64,000 nucleotides of DNA from Chrysogorgia sp. JL179-B06 (Eukaryota; Cnidaria; Anthozoa; Scleralcyonacea; Chrysogorgiidae), in assembly GCA_035772405.1 (NCBI GenBank), contig JAYKKM010000255.1, positions 186,001 through 250,000 of the forward strand, given 5' to 3'. Below, in pieces: positions 42,344 through 55,941 of this stretch; position 1 is the first letter of the stretch, and each line of letters starts with the position of its first letter. Position numbers and translations under genes: made by a program. The notes under the pieces are model-generated. The model made no database searches and was not told where the DNA came from. It saw nothing but the letters and a program-made list of their open reading frames with translations.

Positions 42344-45075
42344 CACACAACAGACCTGGAAAACAGACCTGGAAAACAATTAATGAATTAATGAATAAAC
42401 CGTCGAATAAGAACAAAATTACAGAAATAAAAGGCGAAGATGGTGAAATAATTGATGAAATATTGATCCCTGATGCTTTTAATAAATATTTTGTTGAATT
42501 AGGAAAAAAACTTGCGAGCAATATTTCTCGATCGACTACATCACCTGCTAGCTTTCTTAATGATGTAATTAAACTACCCAGTTAATGGACTTCTTTGTTT
42601 CCACGAAGCTTCTGAAAATGAAGTTTTAAAATTGCTACAAGGGCTGGGCCCCAATAAAGCATCGGGGATTGATGGTATTTCTACTCGTGTCTTAAAAACT
42701 GCGGCACCAATTATTGCGCCATCTCTTACATCAATATTCAACCAGTCCATTTTAACAGGTATATTTCCTCATGATTGGAAAATTGCCAGAATTATCCCAA
42801 TTTATAAATCAGAAGCTAAAGATGAGATGACAAATTATAGACCCATATCCCTAATATCATTAGTTGCCAAAATTTTGGAAAAGCTGATCCATAACCTGAT
42901 CCATATCGTTATGTTAGGAGTCACATTCCAAGAAGATAGCAGATTTACAATTCATGTTTATGAAAAACTAAAAAAGGCTAACAAGTGCCTTTTCGTCCTA
43001 AGATCATTACGCAAGGAAGGCTATAATCAGAAAGAGATTGATCATTTATTTATTACCTTAGTACTACCAAATATTACATATGCTCTTCCAGTATATGGTG
43101 CTTCTAAATCTGAACTTACAAAAATTGAATGCTTTTTGCGAAGATGTTATAAACGCAAATATATTTCGAGGGAAATTAGTGTGCAGGAACTGCTAGAAAA
43201 GCAAGATAGAAACTTTTTAGCAAGGTCGCGCAAATTGAACAGCACCCGTTAACGAACTTATTGCCAAAGAAGAAGGTTAATAGATATGAACTTAGAAATA
43301 AATCTAGTAACTTTCCAAATATTAATACAGATCGTTTCAAAAATTCTTATATTAACCATCTAATTTTTAAATATAATTTAGCACTGTAGCATGAATGTAG
43401 AAATAAGTCTAGTAACTTTCTAAAGATTAATACCAATTGTTTCAAAATTCTTATATTAACTGTCTAATTTTAAATATATTTAGCTTTGTAAATAGGTATA
43501 GGTTATATCCTTGTAAGTTAATTAGTTTACTAATATGATGTAACATAAGATATGTATTTTTTATCTTGTGATGAAATAAAGACATTTATTATTATTATTA
43601 TTGTTATAACCAGATCTATGACTATTTAAATAATTCAAATTTACTTACAAATTGCCAACATGGATTTCAACCTTTATACTCAACAGTTACAGCATTATTA
43701 GATATTACCAATAAGTGGTATAACAATATTGATATTGGCAAACCAAACGGGATCGTGTTTCTCGACCTTAAAAAAGCATTCGATACTGTTGACTACAAAA
43801 TACTTTTAGATAAAATAGCAATCTATGGAATAAAGGCAACTGCGCATTGCTGGCTGGAGTCTTATCTATCTAACAGGACCCGGTATTGTTTCATAAATGG
43901 TCGTCTATCTAACTCATTAACGATGAAGACAGGTATACCCCAAGGTTCCGGTTTAGGTCCATTGTTATTTCTAATTTACATCAACGACTTACCGAAATGC
44001 GTAAACAATGCAAAATCACACATGTTTGCGGACGACACCCAAATTGCAACAGCAAGTGATGATATAAATGAAATTACTGAAGCTTTAAATGACGATTTAA
44101 ATAATGTTGCAAATTGGCTGACTGCTAACAAATTGACTCTAAACAAAAGTAAAACCGAATACATGCTTATTGGTTCTAAGAAAAGGTTTAGTCAATTAAC
44201 TTTTAACCCAGTCATTAATGTGGGTAATTTAGAAATTAAGAGAGTTAAAACGACAAAATCATTGGGCCTAATGATAGACGAGTCTCTAAGCTATACTGTG
44301 CAGGTTGATCATATTTCAAATAAGGTCACTTCGGGTCTCAGTATCCTTCGACAACTCCGAGATACAGTTGGTTTTACCACTTTAATAACTATATATCATT
44401 CTATAATTCAGCCATACTTTGATTATTGTGCGCAGGTATGGGCTGCCTTGGAATAACATTATCCAATAAACTCCAAAAATTACAGAATAGAGCGTTTCGC
44501 ATTATCACATGTGAGGGTTATGCAACACGATCAGTCGACATTTTAAACAAGTTAGGATTTTCGAATCTTGAAAAGAGAAGAGCGCAACATCTTTCTATCT
44601 TAATGTACAAGGTAAAAAACAAATTGGTTGCAGATTACTTGTGTGACATGTTTACAAATACTCGTGATGTACATGATCATAACACAAGGCAGTCAAAAGC
44701 CAATTTGATATTACCAAAGCCAAAAACGAACTATATGAAAAACTCATTTAGCCACAGAGGTGCGGAAAATTGGAATAATCTTCCTACATCTCTAAAAACA
44801 TCGAATAATATTTCAAACTTCAAATCAAAAGTGAAACAAATTAACATATGTTGAAACTTCAGTTGGGTTGAGTTCATATAAATGTAATACATAATTTTGT
44901 CTTCATTGTTATATAGTTGTTTGTTCCTTTGTAAATATTTTAATTTCTTATTTTTATAATTGTGTGAGCACGGCCGGTTCAGGTTGGAAGATCACCTTTT
45001 TATTTTTATCTATATTTATTAGGTGAAATTGTACTGTGTGTAAATATTGTCTATAAATAAAAATAAAATAAATAA
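42344..45075 (+). mobile_element. compound LINE unit B (LINE X + Y)
   Basis: Second copy of the unit without the ubiquitin-like LINE, showing the intact site GCATCGGGGATTGATGG. Pieces: 42391-42585, 42632-42890 (X linker and RT start), Y at 42905-43605 (split by a single-base change near 43210), X RT 43755-44456 (VFLDLKKAFDTVDYKIL, FADDTQIATAS), and the C-terminal part 44426-44854 in a shifted frame. It is nearly identical to units A and C over shared parts, including the same X frameshift (WAALE stop), so the copies arose by duplication and not by separate retrotransposition. Confidence 0.85.
42905..43605 (+). mobile_element. LINE Y fragment, unit B
   Basis: Same insertion point and ATAACC-type flanks (42891-42904; 43606-43619) as in unit A. 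The 3' end is an (ATT)n tract interrupted by one G. Confidence 0.8.
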
Positions 45076-45812
45076 ACACTGCGAAGAGGTACAGCGAAAA
45101 ATCCGTCCAATCGTCCGATTCGTCCGATTTGTCCGATCTTGACGGATGGTGAGATTGATGAGGTTAACTGAGGGCACACTGCAAAGAGGTACAGCGAAAA
45201 ATCGTCGGATTCGTCCGATTTGTCCGATCGTGACGAATCGTGAGATTTGTGAGGTTAACTGAGGGCACACTGCGAAGTGCGAAGAGGTACATCGAAAAAT
45301 CCGTCCAATCGTCCGATCGTGACGAATCGTGAGATTGGTGAGGTTAACTGAGGGTACACTGCGAAAAAGTACAGAGAAAAATCCGTCCAATCGTCCGATT
45401 TGTCCGATCGTGACGGATGGTGAGATTGGTGAGGTTAACTGAGGGCACACTGCGAAGAGATACAGCGAAAAATCCGTCCAATCGTCCGATTCGTCCGATT
45501 TGTCCGATCGTGACGAATCGTGAGATTGGTGAGGTTAACTGAGGGCACACTGCGAAGAGGTACAGCAAAAAATCCGTCCAATCGTCCGATCGTGACGAAT
45601 CGTGAGATTGGTGAGGTTAACTGAGGGCACACTGCGAAAAGGTACAGAGAAAAATCCGTCTAATCGTCCGATTTGTCCGATCGTGACGGATGGTAAGATT
45701 GGTGAGGTTGACTGAGGTCACACTGCGAAGAGGTACAGCGAAAAATCCGTCCAATCGTCCGATTCGTCCGATCGTGACGCATGGTGAGATTGGTGAGGTT
45801 AACTGAGGGCAC
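45076..45812. repeat. satellite, about 8 monomers between units B and C
   Basis: Same monomer family with 9-bp length steps; one monomer has a GTGCGAA duplication at about 45275 (GCGAAGTGCGAAGAGG). Confidence 0.95.
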
Positions 45813-48518
45813 ACAACAGACCTGGAAAACAGACCTGGAAAATAATTAATGAATTAATGAATAAACCGTCGAATAAGAACAACATTACAGAAATAAAAGG
45901 CGAAGATGGTGAGATAATTGATGAAATATTGATCCCTGATGCTTTTAATAAATATTTTGTTGAATTAGGAGAAAAACTTGCGAGCAATATTTCTCGATCG
46001 ACTACATCACCTGCTAGCTTTCTTAATGATGTAAACTACCCAGTTAATGGACTTCTTTGTTTCCACGAAACTTCTGAAAATGAAGTTTTAAAATTGCTAC
46101 AAGGGTTGGGCCCCAATAAAGCATCGGGATTGATGGTATTTCTACTCGTGTCTTAAAAACTGCGGCACCAATTATTGCGCCATCTCTTACATCAATATTC
46201 AACCAGTCCATTTTAACAGGTATATTTCCTTATGATTGGAAAATTGAAAGAATTACCCCAATTTATAAATCAGAAGCTAAAGATGAGATGACAAATTATA
46301 GACCCATATCCCTAATATCAGTAGTTGCCAAAATTTTGGAAAAGCTGATCCATAACCTGATCCATATCGTTATGTTAGGAGTCACATTCCAAGAAGATAG
46401 CAGATTTACAATTCATGTTTATGAAAAACTAAAAAAGGCTAACAAGTGCCTTTTCATCCTAAGATCATTACGCAAGGAAGGCTATAATCAGAAAGAGATT
46501 GATCATTTATTTATTACCTTAGTACTACCAAATATTACATATGCTCTTCCAGTATATGGTGCTTCTAAATCTGAACTTACAAAAATTGAATGCTTTTTGC
46601 GAAGATGTTATAAACGCAAATATATTTCGAGGGAAATTAGTGTGCGGAACTGCTAGAAAAGCAAGATAGAAAACTTTTTAGCAAGGTCGCGCAAATTGAA
46701 CAGCACCCGTTAAGGAACTTATTGCCAAAGAAGAAGGTTAATAGATATGAACTTAGAAATAAATCTAGTAACTTTCCAAATATTAATACAGATCGTTTCA
46801 AAAATTCTTATATTAACCGTCTAATTTTTAAATATAATTTAGCACTGTAGCATGAATGTAGAAATAAGTCTAGTAACTTTCTAAAGATTAATACCAATTG
46901 TTTCAAAATTCTTATATTAACTGTCTAATTTTAAATATATTTAGCTTTGTAAATAGGTATAGGTTATATCCTTGTAAGTTAATTAGTTTACTAATATGAT
47001 GTAACATAAGACATGTATTTTTTATCTTGTGATGAAATAAAGACATTTACTATTATTATTATTATTATAACCAGATCTATGACTATTAAAATAATTCAAA
47101 TTTACTTACAAATTGCCAACATGGATTTCGATCTTTATACTCAACAGTTACAGCATTATTAGATATTACCAATAAGTGGTATAACAATATTGATATTGGC
47201 AAACTAAACGGGATCGTGTTTCTCGACCTTAAAAAAGCATTCGATACTGTTGACTACAAAATACTTTTAGATAAAATAGCAATCTATGGAATAAAGGGAA
47301 CTGCGCCTTGCTGGCTGGAATCTTATCTATCTAACAGGACCCAGTATTGTTACATAAATGGTCGTCTATCTAACTCATTAACGATGACGATAGTTATACC
47401 CCAAGGTTCCGGTTTAGGTCCATTGTTATTTCTAATTTACATCAACGACTTACCGAAATGCTTAAACAATGCAAAATCACACATGTTTGCGGACGACACC
47501 CAAATTGCAACAGCAAGTGATGATATAAATGAAATTACTGAAGCTTTAAATGACGATTTAAATAATGTTGCAAATTGGCTGACTGCTAACAAATTGACTC
47601 TAAACAAAAGAAAAACCGAATACATGCTTATTGGTTCTAAGAAAAGGTTTAGTCAATTAACTTTTGACCCAGTCATCAATGTGGGTAATTTAGAAATTAA
47701 GGGAGTTAAAACGACAAAATCATTGGGCCTAATGATAGACGAGTCTCTAAGCTATACTGTGCAGGTTGATCATATTTCAAATAAGGTCACTTCGGGCCTC
47801 AGTATCCTTCGACAACTCCGAGATACAGTTGGTTTTACCACTTTAATAACTATATATCATTCTATAATTCAGCCATACTTTGATTATTGTGCGCAGGTAT
47901 GGGCTGCCTTGGAATAACATTATCCAATAAACTCCAAAAATTACAGCATAGAGCGTATCGCATTATCATACATGAGGGTTATGCAACACGATCAGTCGTC
48001 ATTTTAAACAAGTTAGGATTTTCGAATCTTGAAAAGAAAAGAGCGCTACATCTTTCTATCTTAATGAACAAGGTAAAAAACAAATTGGTTGCAGATTACT
48101 TGTGTGACATGTTTACAAATACTCGTGATGTACATGATCACAACACATGGCAGTCAAAAGCCAATTTGATATTACCAAAGCCAAAAACGAACTATATAAA
48201 AAATTCATTTAGCCACAGAGGTGCGGAAAATTGGAATAATCTTCCTACATTTCAAACTTCAAATCAAAATGAAACAAATTAACATATGTTAAAACTTCAG
48301 TTGGGTTGAGTTCATATAAATGTAATACATAATTTTGTCTTCATTGTTATATAGTTGTTTGTTCCTTTGTAAATATTTTAATTTCTTATTTTTATAATTG
48401 TGTGAGCACGGCCGGTTCAGGTTGGAAGATCACCTTTTTATTTTTATCTATATTTATTAGGTGAAATTGTACCGTGTGTAAATATTGTCTACAAATAAAA
48501 ATAAAATAAATAAATACT
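45813..48518 (+). mobile_element. compound LINE unit C (LINE X + Y)
   Basis: Third copy. Pieces: 45857-46156 (X linker; frame broken by a one-base loss at GCATCGGGATTG near 46130), 46140-46351, Y at 46366-47066, X RT 47216-47917, C-terminal part 47887-48282, whose end is shortened (about 30 bp missing near 48252). 3' UTR and AAATAAA tail as in unit B. It ends where a satellite monomer resumes at about 48519. Confidence 0.85.
46366..47066 (+). mobile_element. LINE Y fragment, unit C
   Basis: Same insertion and flanks (46352-46365; 47067-47080) as units A and B. The ORF is broken by a one-base loss near 46645. Confidence 0.8.
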
Positions 48519-48655
48519 GCGAAGAGGTACAGCGAAAAATCCGTCCGATTCGTCCGATTTGTCCGATCGTGAGATTGGTGAGGTTAACTGAGGACATACT
48601 GCGGAGAGTTACAGCGAAAAACCCGTCCAATCGTCCGATTTGTCCGATCGCTGCG
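48519..48655. repeat. terminal satellite remnant (about 1.5 monomers)
   Basis: The last monomers of the family, more diverged (TTACAGCGAAAAACCCGTCC); the array ends in TCCGATCGCTGCGATCGCTC. Confidence 0.9.
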
Positions 48656-48722
48656 ATCGCTCAATTTTAAAACCGGCTTATATGGAAACACTGGTTCAGC
48701 GATCCTGGCGATCTCAGCGATC
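48646..48722. repeat. short inverted repeat at the end of the satellite block
   Basis: CCGATCGCTGCGATCGC pairs with GCGATCTCAGCGATCGG on the other side of about 45 bp. It could be a tiny foldback element or the inserted boundary of the satellite block. Confidence 0.45.
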
Positions 48723-51667
48723 GGTATGTACTCCAGCGACATTCGGCTTCTATAAATCACCTTACAGTAATAAGATTAAACGGTTCTTTCATTGTATACA
48801 TTACGCAAATTTAGATGAATCAGTGAAACCGAAGCATTTTATGTAAATATTTTATGTAAAAAAAAAGAATTGTATCTGTCTTGAAGACGAAGCTGTGCCC
48901 GAAGGTGAGGGACGAGAATGTGAAAAGCTTCAAGCTCTTCTCTCGAAATATCTCGAAATATCTGTCGAACTCAAAAACGATGTTTTCTTGGCGCAAGTTC
49001 GTCCAAACAAACTGGGACGAGATTTAAGACAGTACGTTTAAAATGCAATCCGAACGAGTTGTTTTTATGGGACGCCGATTATACGTTAGGATTCGAGTTA
49101 GGATTTCTTTCCTATCTTTCTGTGTAAAGAGACATACGAATATGCGGTGTCTAAAGTTATCGTCATTAAAAACCGGTGAACTTTACGGCAGTTTCGGTCG
49201 ACGCGAATCTTTGCCACAAATTTCTCCTAACGGGGTAGGGTGGGTGGCAGCAATAAAAAATATAAATGTATATATGTGTCATATTCTCTGGCCGCCGGCA
49301 ATATTTACAATGTGTGCTCCTATCTTCTTGTCTGTCAAAAAAGTTACGCGATTACGAAAATTCAAAATGGCAGATTTATAAGGGCAAATCTCGTATTTTA
49401 CTTCGTTTTTGAGATATTTCAGTTTGTTTGATATGTAAATGAGATGAACACGTGCGGCTGGATGTGCGTGGTGCGCCGACAATGTATATGATCTAATGAT
49501 CATCGTATTAAATGTCTACCTTTGCCTGTTGGCCACTGGCGCTTTGTAATTGTATACTAGAATCGTAAAAATAATACCTTGTGATTTTTTATATTCGCAT
49601 CGTTCTTATTTTTAAAGGCATGTATATATCTCTATTTTGTTAAATATGAATTGAAGAAAGTTTTATATAAAATTTTTAAAATTGTTATGAACAATTGCTA
49701 TTGGTTTCGATATCCCGATTTATTATTGAAGCATTCAATTCATGTGTTGCGTGCTTTTGAGTTTGCATGTTCAATTCGCGTTCGTGTTTGCGTAATTTAC
49801 ATCTTTATATGTTGAACATTGTAAATGTATTACAGTGAAAAGCATTGTAGACTTCTGGCTACTAAATAAAGACAGTTTAAGATCAAAATATTACGTGTCT
49901 TACTTTAAACATTAAAATATAAGACGGCCTGTAGTGAAATTTAACTGCTTTTGCAAGGATTAGTTTTGAGATTCTAATACCTTGAGATGTTACGGAAAAC
50001 TAAAATCCTACCTGCGCAGCAGACGATCGCATTGGGGGAGGGGCTTAAAATTGGACCGGCTCGCCTCACACGCTCGCCCGCCTCACCCGCTCGAAAGACC
50101 CCTCCCCCAACGCGACCGTCTGCTACGCAGGCTATCGGCGGGCAGCTACCAGATATTTTTTTAAAGTTTCAGTGTGTTCTAATTCCTAAATTATAAAGCT
50201 AGCATTTTTTGATGGAATAATTTTATTATTTTACAAATTCAATTCAACCCGGCTGGAGAAAAAAGGTATTAGACTAATACCTTTAATACCTTAGCGCGCC
50301 GCCCCTGACCGGAGGTAGGAGGGCATACCATAGGGAAGAGGTTTTCGAGAGTGTGGGGCTGCTAAATTGATAAAAAGCGCAGTACTAAGTGTAAGAGGGA
50401 GGATTGTAAAACATGCGAAAGGAATATTTACTTTTATAGAAGTAGAATCTTCAGTTAAAAAGTGTTATAAGTGGTAGGGTTGCAATGGCTTTCGTCTAAT
50501 AAACTTTAATTTCACAATAACCTATCTCGTTTCACTATATTTTTGGTGGTAACGACCGCCCATAAAAGTGGCATGTTAATAGTGATGTTGTGGTTTTTCA
50601 TGCGTAAGCTGGGAAAATGTGTAATTAGTTACATTTGAGAAACAGAACGAGTTGATGCGGCGTATTTAGCGTTGGGCAAAGTGAGTGTAAAATATTTGAG
50701 GGAAAGGTGCCGGATTTTCATGAGACGATATAGAAGTAGGCAATGTGTGGCGGTATGGATAAGATTACGAAGGTTTATTGTGATAGGTATTTTAAGGTTA
50801 GACTACATTTGGTGACTTTGTCCGATGAAAGAATTTGTTCGATTCGGAGATGAAGAATTACAGGAAGGAAGAAGTAGTTAAAGAGAGAAGAGAATTACTG
50901 GAATTATTGGACGGAGATTTGTTTCACCGGGTTCGCGTTTGGTATGCCGCATGGTGGGTGCAGAAGGCTTTCTGGGCAAAGGCGATATGCGATGAAGAAA
51001 CTTTCAAAGTAACATTGTTTTTATTGGAATGGCTGGGCGCCTAATGTAATTGGAAAAGTAGCTGATGTTGTCAGTGTAGTGGAGTAAATGTTGGGAAAGA
51101 AAAGAAAATAGCAAGGCAAACAGATTTTATCGTGGAAAATTTGAAAAGGAAGAAAGACAAATGTTTTTTTTTTTAATAAATGACCGGAATAAATTACGGC
51201 ATTAGTATGAAAGCGTATCCGTATGTTGATCTGAAATCCTTAGAGTTTTCGACTTATATACGTATATACGATCATTTTAACACAGTGACGAATGCTATTT
51301 TATCCTGGTTCTCGTGTTTCAACTTTGATTTTTGTTGCTCATACCCTTATAACATAATATACTAGGACTGGAGTCTTGCTGCCTTGGGACTGACACAGGA
51401 GCAGTGGGTACGAGGTTGAGCCAAATCGAACATAATATTATTATGTTCATAATATTTGCTGAATTGAACGACTTATCTGGCGGTCATATTTCAAATCGTA
51501 GAAACGAACGGGAATACCTTTCTAATATTAAAATAGCATACGTAAATCATGCGGGATCCGATGTCACAGTTGTCAAAAACATTGAGGTTATCGTGTCTCC
51601 TTCGGTAGTATCGTTTGTTGCCGTGTTCCACTCGATAACAATCTAAACCATGTATCAAGGCGATCAT
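48723..51667. other. unannotated, presumably host, sequence
   Basis: About 3 kb with only short ORFs (up to 112 codons at 49043-49381, 69 at 50835-51044) that resemble nothing I recognise. A GC-rich hairpin lies at 50011-50131. This is the least repeat-like part of the window and could hold a host gene's UTR or intron. I cannot support any gene. Confidence 0.4.
50011..50131. repeat. GC-rich 33-bp inverted repeat (MITE-like hairpin)
   Basis: The left arm CCTGCGCAGCAGACGATCGC...GGGGGAGGGG (50011-50043) pairs with 50099-50131 with 30 of 33 matches around a 55-bp GC-rich centre. It stands out in AT-rich surroundings. About 120 bp in total; a foldback MITE is likely. Confidence 0.65.
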
Positions 51668-52239
51668 CAGGGGCGGATTTAGGGTACGTCAAACACGTCA
51701 AGCGACGTACGCAAAAAGTCGAGACTAATTTATTCAACGAATTAATTTATTTCGGAAAAACTTTAAAAATAAATATTCAAGTTTGAAAAATAAATATTCG
51801 AACTTTAAAAATATTTTAATATATATTTGAAATCTTTGAAATTTTCAAAAATTTCATTTTGCACGTAAAAAATTTCATTTTGCACGTAAAAAATTTCATT
51901 TTTTAACGTTGAAAATTGTTTAAAAATTTTTAAAAATTTCTTAGCCCGCGTCTTCTAATGCTAAATGGCCACACTAATCTATGCTTTTCTACCAGCCTGC
52001 TAGTCCGTCGAAATGAATCGCTTGTCAGGCGCCAGGTACGTCGAAAAATCCCAAATCCGTCGAATCGGATCTAGCAACCAATCAGCGTTCGTAATTTTCG
52101 ATTTAGACCAATGAAACTCCAAGTCCGTCGAAACTGCTTGGACGGGTGTTTCGACGTACTTCAGGCTAATAAACCCATTATGTCGGGCTTCGACGTATCA
52201 GGCAGTAAATTGAGCGAGTTACCTACATAACACTCAATC

Positions 52240-55200
52240 ATGGCTGCTAGTGCAAGTGTGATCGAACGTGTGCAAAGCGTGCTAACGAGTAAAGACGAAA
52301 ACTTACTTCGCCAAATTCTTCGTGAATTGACGGGAAAATTGCAATCGTGTGCTGTTCTCTCTGATCAAGAGCATATCGCAAAGATTGGAAAGACCTTATA
52401 CAGGCATTTTGGCGCGGAAATCTATATTCCGAAATATGTCAAATTGAGAAAATCAAAGTCCACGGCTGTTAGGTAAGTTTAAATTTTAAATAGTATATAA
52501 AGGATTAGGTAACGTCTGACTGTAGACTACAATGATTGATGTAGTTTAATGATATTAAGATAATAATTCATATAAAACAGCAAACATGAATCGATTGCGT
52601 TTTTAATAATATATTCATTTATTCATCTTGATTCAAGTGAGTAGTGTGATCAGTCAACCTTACCAGGCGAATTTCTGAATGTGCAATGAATTCATTAAAC
52701 TTTTATAGATCTGAAGCATCTGGAAATTGTTTGTATAGTTCTGTGTCTTTAATGCTGGTTGGTGACAATTCCTTGGTCGGAGATTTGCGAGCTATGACAT
52801 CAATCGAGCTTTATCTTAATGCCAATTTCTACAGCGATCATCCACACTTCTTGTCTTCGTTTGACAAGCACAAGGTAAGTATTTGTCAACATTTAAAAAA
52901 TATTTTGCCTATGTGTGTTTCGTATCAAGCAGTTGACTGCAGTTTGTCTGGAGATCAGCTTGTCAAGAAGGAAGCTATTCTAAATTGTAGTGACAAGACA
53001 TGGTCTAGTTTTTTATGTATTCTAGCTTTGGCTTCTGTTACCAATCGAAATGTTTTTTGCTATTATCCTGACTGTGGAGAAGATCGATTTAAATTACTTT
53101 TTAATTGTATGATTGAGCCTTGTCCACCTATCAAAGCTGTGTCTTCTGATCTTCACATATTGTTTTGTTTTGAAGGTATTGTTAAAGCAGGTCAAGTGTT
53201 TAAACCTAATCATTTTGTCCCTCTTATTTTCCAAGATTCTAGTGGAAATAAAAGAAAGCTACAACGATCAGTTCCATCAAACCTACCCAAACAAATGTGC
53301 TCAAACTCCTCAAAGGTTGTTGATGATCATGGTACAAGCAAAAAAAAAGAATCAAAACTTTCTTTTCCCACCTGTACTACTAGTGTGAGCATGTTACCAG
53401 TACCTCCTGAGGAAGTAGTGACCTTTCCCCCAGTAAATAGTCAAGTAAATTTAATTCTTCCTAATTGTACTGATGCTAACAAAGTGATGTTACCTTCTTT
53501 TCCCATAGTTGCTACTGCTACTTCTGTAACTATGCAACCACGGCCACCAAATGAGTATATTAATGATGTTGCTTTTTATAGGAAACAAGCTAAAGGTATG
53601 AGTAATTTGCAAATTGAAGCTTTGCTTAAAAATGTTTTTATACCTGACAAATCATACTCCTTTCCAAAAACAAACAAAAGGAGTTTTCTTTTCAAATGGC
53701 TTGAAGATTATCCTTGGTTGTGTTATTCACCAAGTCTGGATGGTGCATTTTGTCTTCCCTGTGTGCTACTTGGGGATAGATTTCCTGTAAAAGCTGCTAG
53801 AATAAAAAATCTTTTTTCAGAGCCTTTTAGATCCTGGAATGATGCTTCTCGTTCTTTCAAAAAGCATACTGGTGGCGGAACACTCACAGTGTCAGGATCC
53901 AAAGCATGCTTGCACGATAGTACATCAGGCATTTTGACATCTATCCTGAGTCAGTTGTCTGGTAAAACACAACCGATTGGAATAATGATTGATGAAAATA
54001 AAAAGAAAAACATCTCCGAAAATAAGAAAAAACTAATTCCAATCATTGACACCATCAAACTATGTGGTCGTCTCGGTTTGGCTTTTAGAGGGCACCACGA
54101 TGATTCCAAATATCATCCAGATGTGGGAAGTTACTCCCAGGGTGGTGTTGGTAACTTTGTCGAGCTTCTCAATTTTAGGGTTCGTGCTGGTGATAAAGTG
54201 TTGGAAGAACATTTAAAGAATGGTCCGAAAAATGCTTCGTATATTTCCAAGACTTCACAGAATGAAATCATCAAATGTTGTGGTCAGGTTGTAACTGAAA
54301 CAATTATTAATGAAGTTAAACGAAACAAATATTTTTCTATTATTGCTGATGAAGCTGCAGATTGCTCCAATAAGGAGCAACTATCTCTTGTGTTACGTTT
54401 TGTTGATGATAATTTAAATATAAGGGAAGATTTTATTCAATTTATTCATTGCAGGTGGGGCTTGTCTGGTGCAGATCTTGCATCAATTATTTTGAATGCA
54501 TTAACCGAGCTCTCTTTAAATGTTGAAAATTGCCGTGGACAAGGTTATGACGGGGCAGGTGCTGTCGCAGGCCACATCAATGGTCTATCGGCACACATTT
54601 TGCGACTGAACAAAAAAGCCATTTATACACATTGTTACAGTCATAGACTTAATTTGGCTATTTCTAATTCTTGTACTGTGCCCCTAGTGAGAAATTGTTT
54701 TGCACAGATTAAAGAACTTTCATATTTTTTTAACTTTTCACAGACCCGCCAAATGCTTTTGGAGAAAAATGTTTTAAAGTATTGTCCAGATTCAAGAAAA
54801 TCCAAATTAAAAGATGTTTGCCGAACAAGATGGGTTGAAAGAATAGTTGGATTAGACTTATTTGAAGAATTATTTGTTGCAATTTTTTTTACTTTAGATG
54901 AAATGGCTTCAAATTTGGAGAACCAGTGTAATCCCAACACTTCATCTAAAGCATTATCCTTTTTAACCCTTTTGTCTTCATTTAAGTTTATTGTAGCTTT
55001 GGTGATTACTAGAAATATTTTTGATTTGACTCTTCCTGTGACAAAGTTGTTGCAGGAGAGAACCATTGATGTCATGGATGGTATGCATTTAATTAAATCC
55101 CTTATTGATACAGGTTTAACAATCAGAACTAACATGGAATGGTACCATAGTGGTTGGTACACACAAGTGATTTCCCTTGCTGCCAAGGTTGATATACAGG

Positions 55201-55814
55201 AATCAATGCCACGAACAACTTCAAGGCAAACTGCAAGGGATAATCCCCCTGCTAATAGTGCCTCAGAATATTTTAAGAGAGTTATTACCATACCTGTAAT
55301 CGATCATTTAAATGCAGATTTGAGTGCCCGATTTAATTTTGCTAATGTTAATGCTTACAATGGGTTAAGTATTGTTCCTGAAAAAATGATATCCTTAATT
55401 AATTCAAAACAATGTTGGAAAGAAAAATTTAAAACATTTTGTAATTTGTATGATGATGATTTTCCTAATCCACTTGCTTTAGATGCGGAGATGGAACTGT
55501 GGCAAAAATACTGGGAAACAATTTCAGATTCTAGTCCTAGTAATGTTGGTGACACATTAAAGGCTGTTAACTTCACAGGTTTTGAAAACATCAAAGTAGC
55601 ATTGCGAATCCTAGCAACCCTTCCTGTAACTTCTTGTGAGTGTGAACGTTCTTTCTCAGCGCTTCGTAGATTGAAAAACTACAACAGAAGTACCATGGTC
55701 GAAGAACGCCTGAATGGCCTGGCATTGATGCATGTTCACCAAGAAATAGAGCCAGATGTGCAAGATGTCCTCCAAAAATTCGCAACTGGTAACAGGAGGT
55801 TGGAATTTAGCTAA
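52240..55814 (+). CDS. OTU-protease/hAT transposase fusion, two exons
   Basis: Exon 1 52240-52472 (ATG start) ends at AG|GTAAGT. A 194-bp intron (52473-52666) ends in ACCAG, and exon 2 (52667-55814) continues in frame through an internal ATG at 52686. Counting from that ATG, residues 8-182 form an OTU-type cysteine protease domain: GNCLYSS (Cys15) and PNHFVPL (His176). Then a TTF/ZMYM-like zinc-binding region (GAFCLPCVLLGD...SFKKHT), a DUF4371 region, and the hAT catalytic core (IIADEAADCS, GQGYDGAGAVAG, HCYSHRLNLA, CRTRWVER). Last comes the C-terminal dimerisation domain (TLPVTSCECERSFSALRRLK). No frameshift or stop: the element looks potentially active. The OTU domain would remove ubiquitin; its use in transposition is unknown. 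Confidence 0.88.
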
Positions 55815-55941
55815 GTATTTTTAAATTTTCTTTCCATTTATATATATACAGTATATACATTAATAACGGCCACATAAAATAAATATACATTTCAATAAGA
55901 GTGCAGTCTTTTGTTGGTAATTGGTAACTACTAGTTTGTAT

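Noticed and set aside
49043..49381. 112-codon plus-strand ORF as a host gene
   Set aside because: No recognisable motif, atypical composition and no splice or regulatory context I could support.
54641..55291. 216-codon minus-strand ORF
   Set aside because: Antisense to the hAT catalytic core, which carries all expected motifs.
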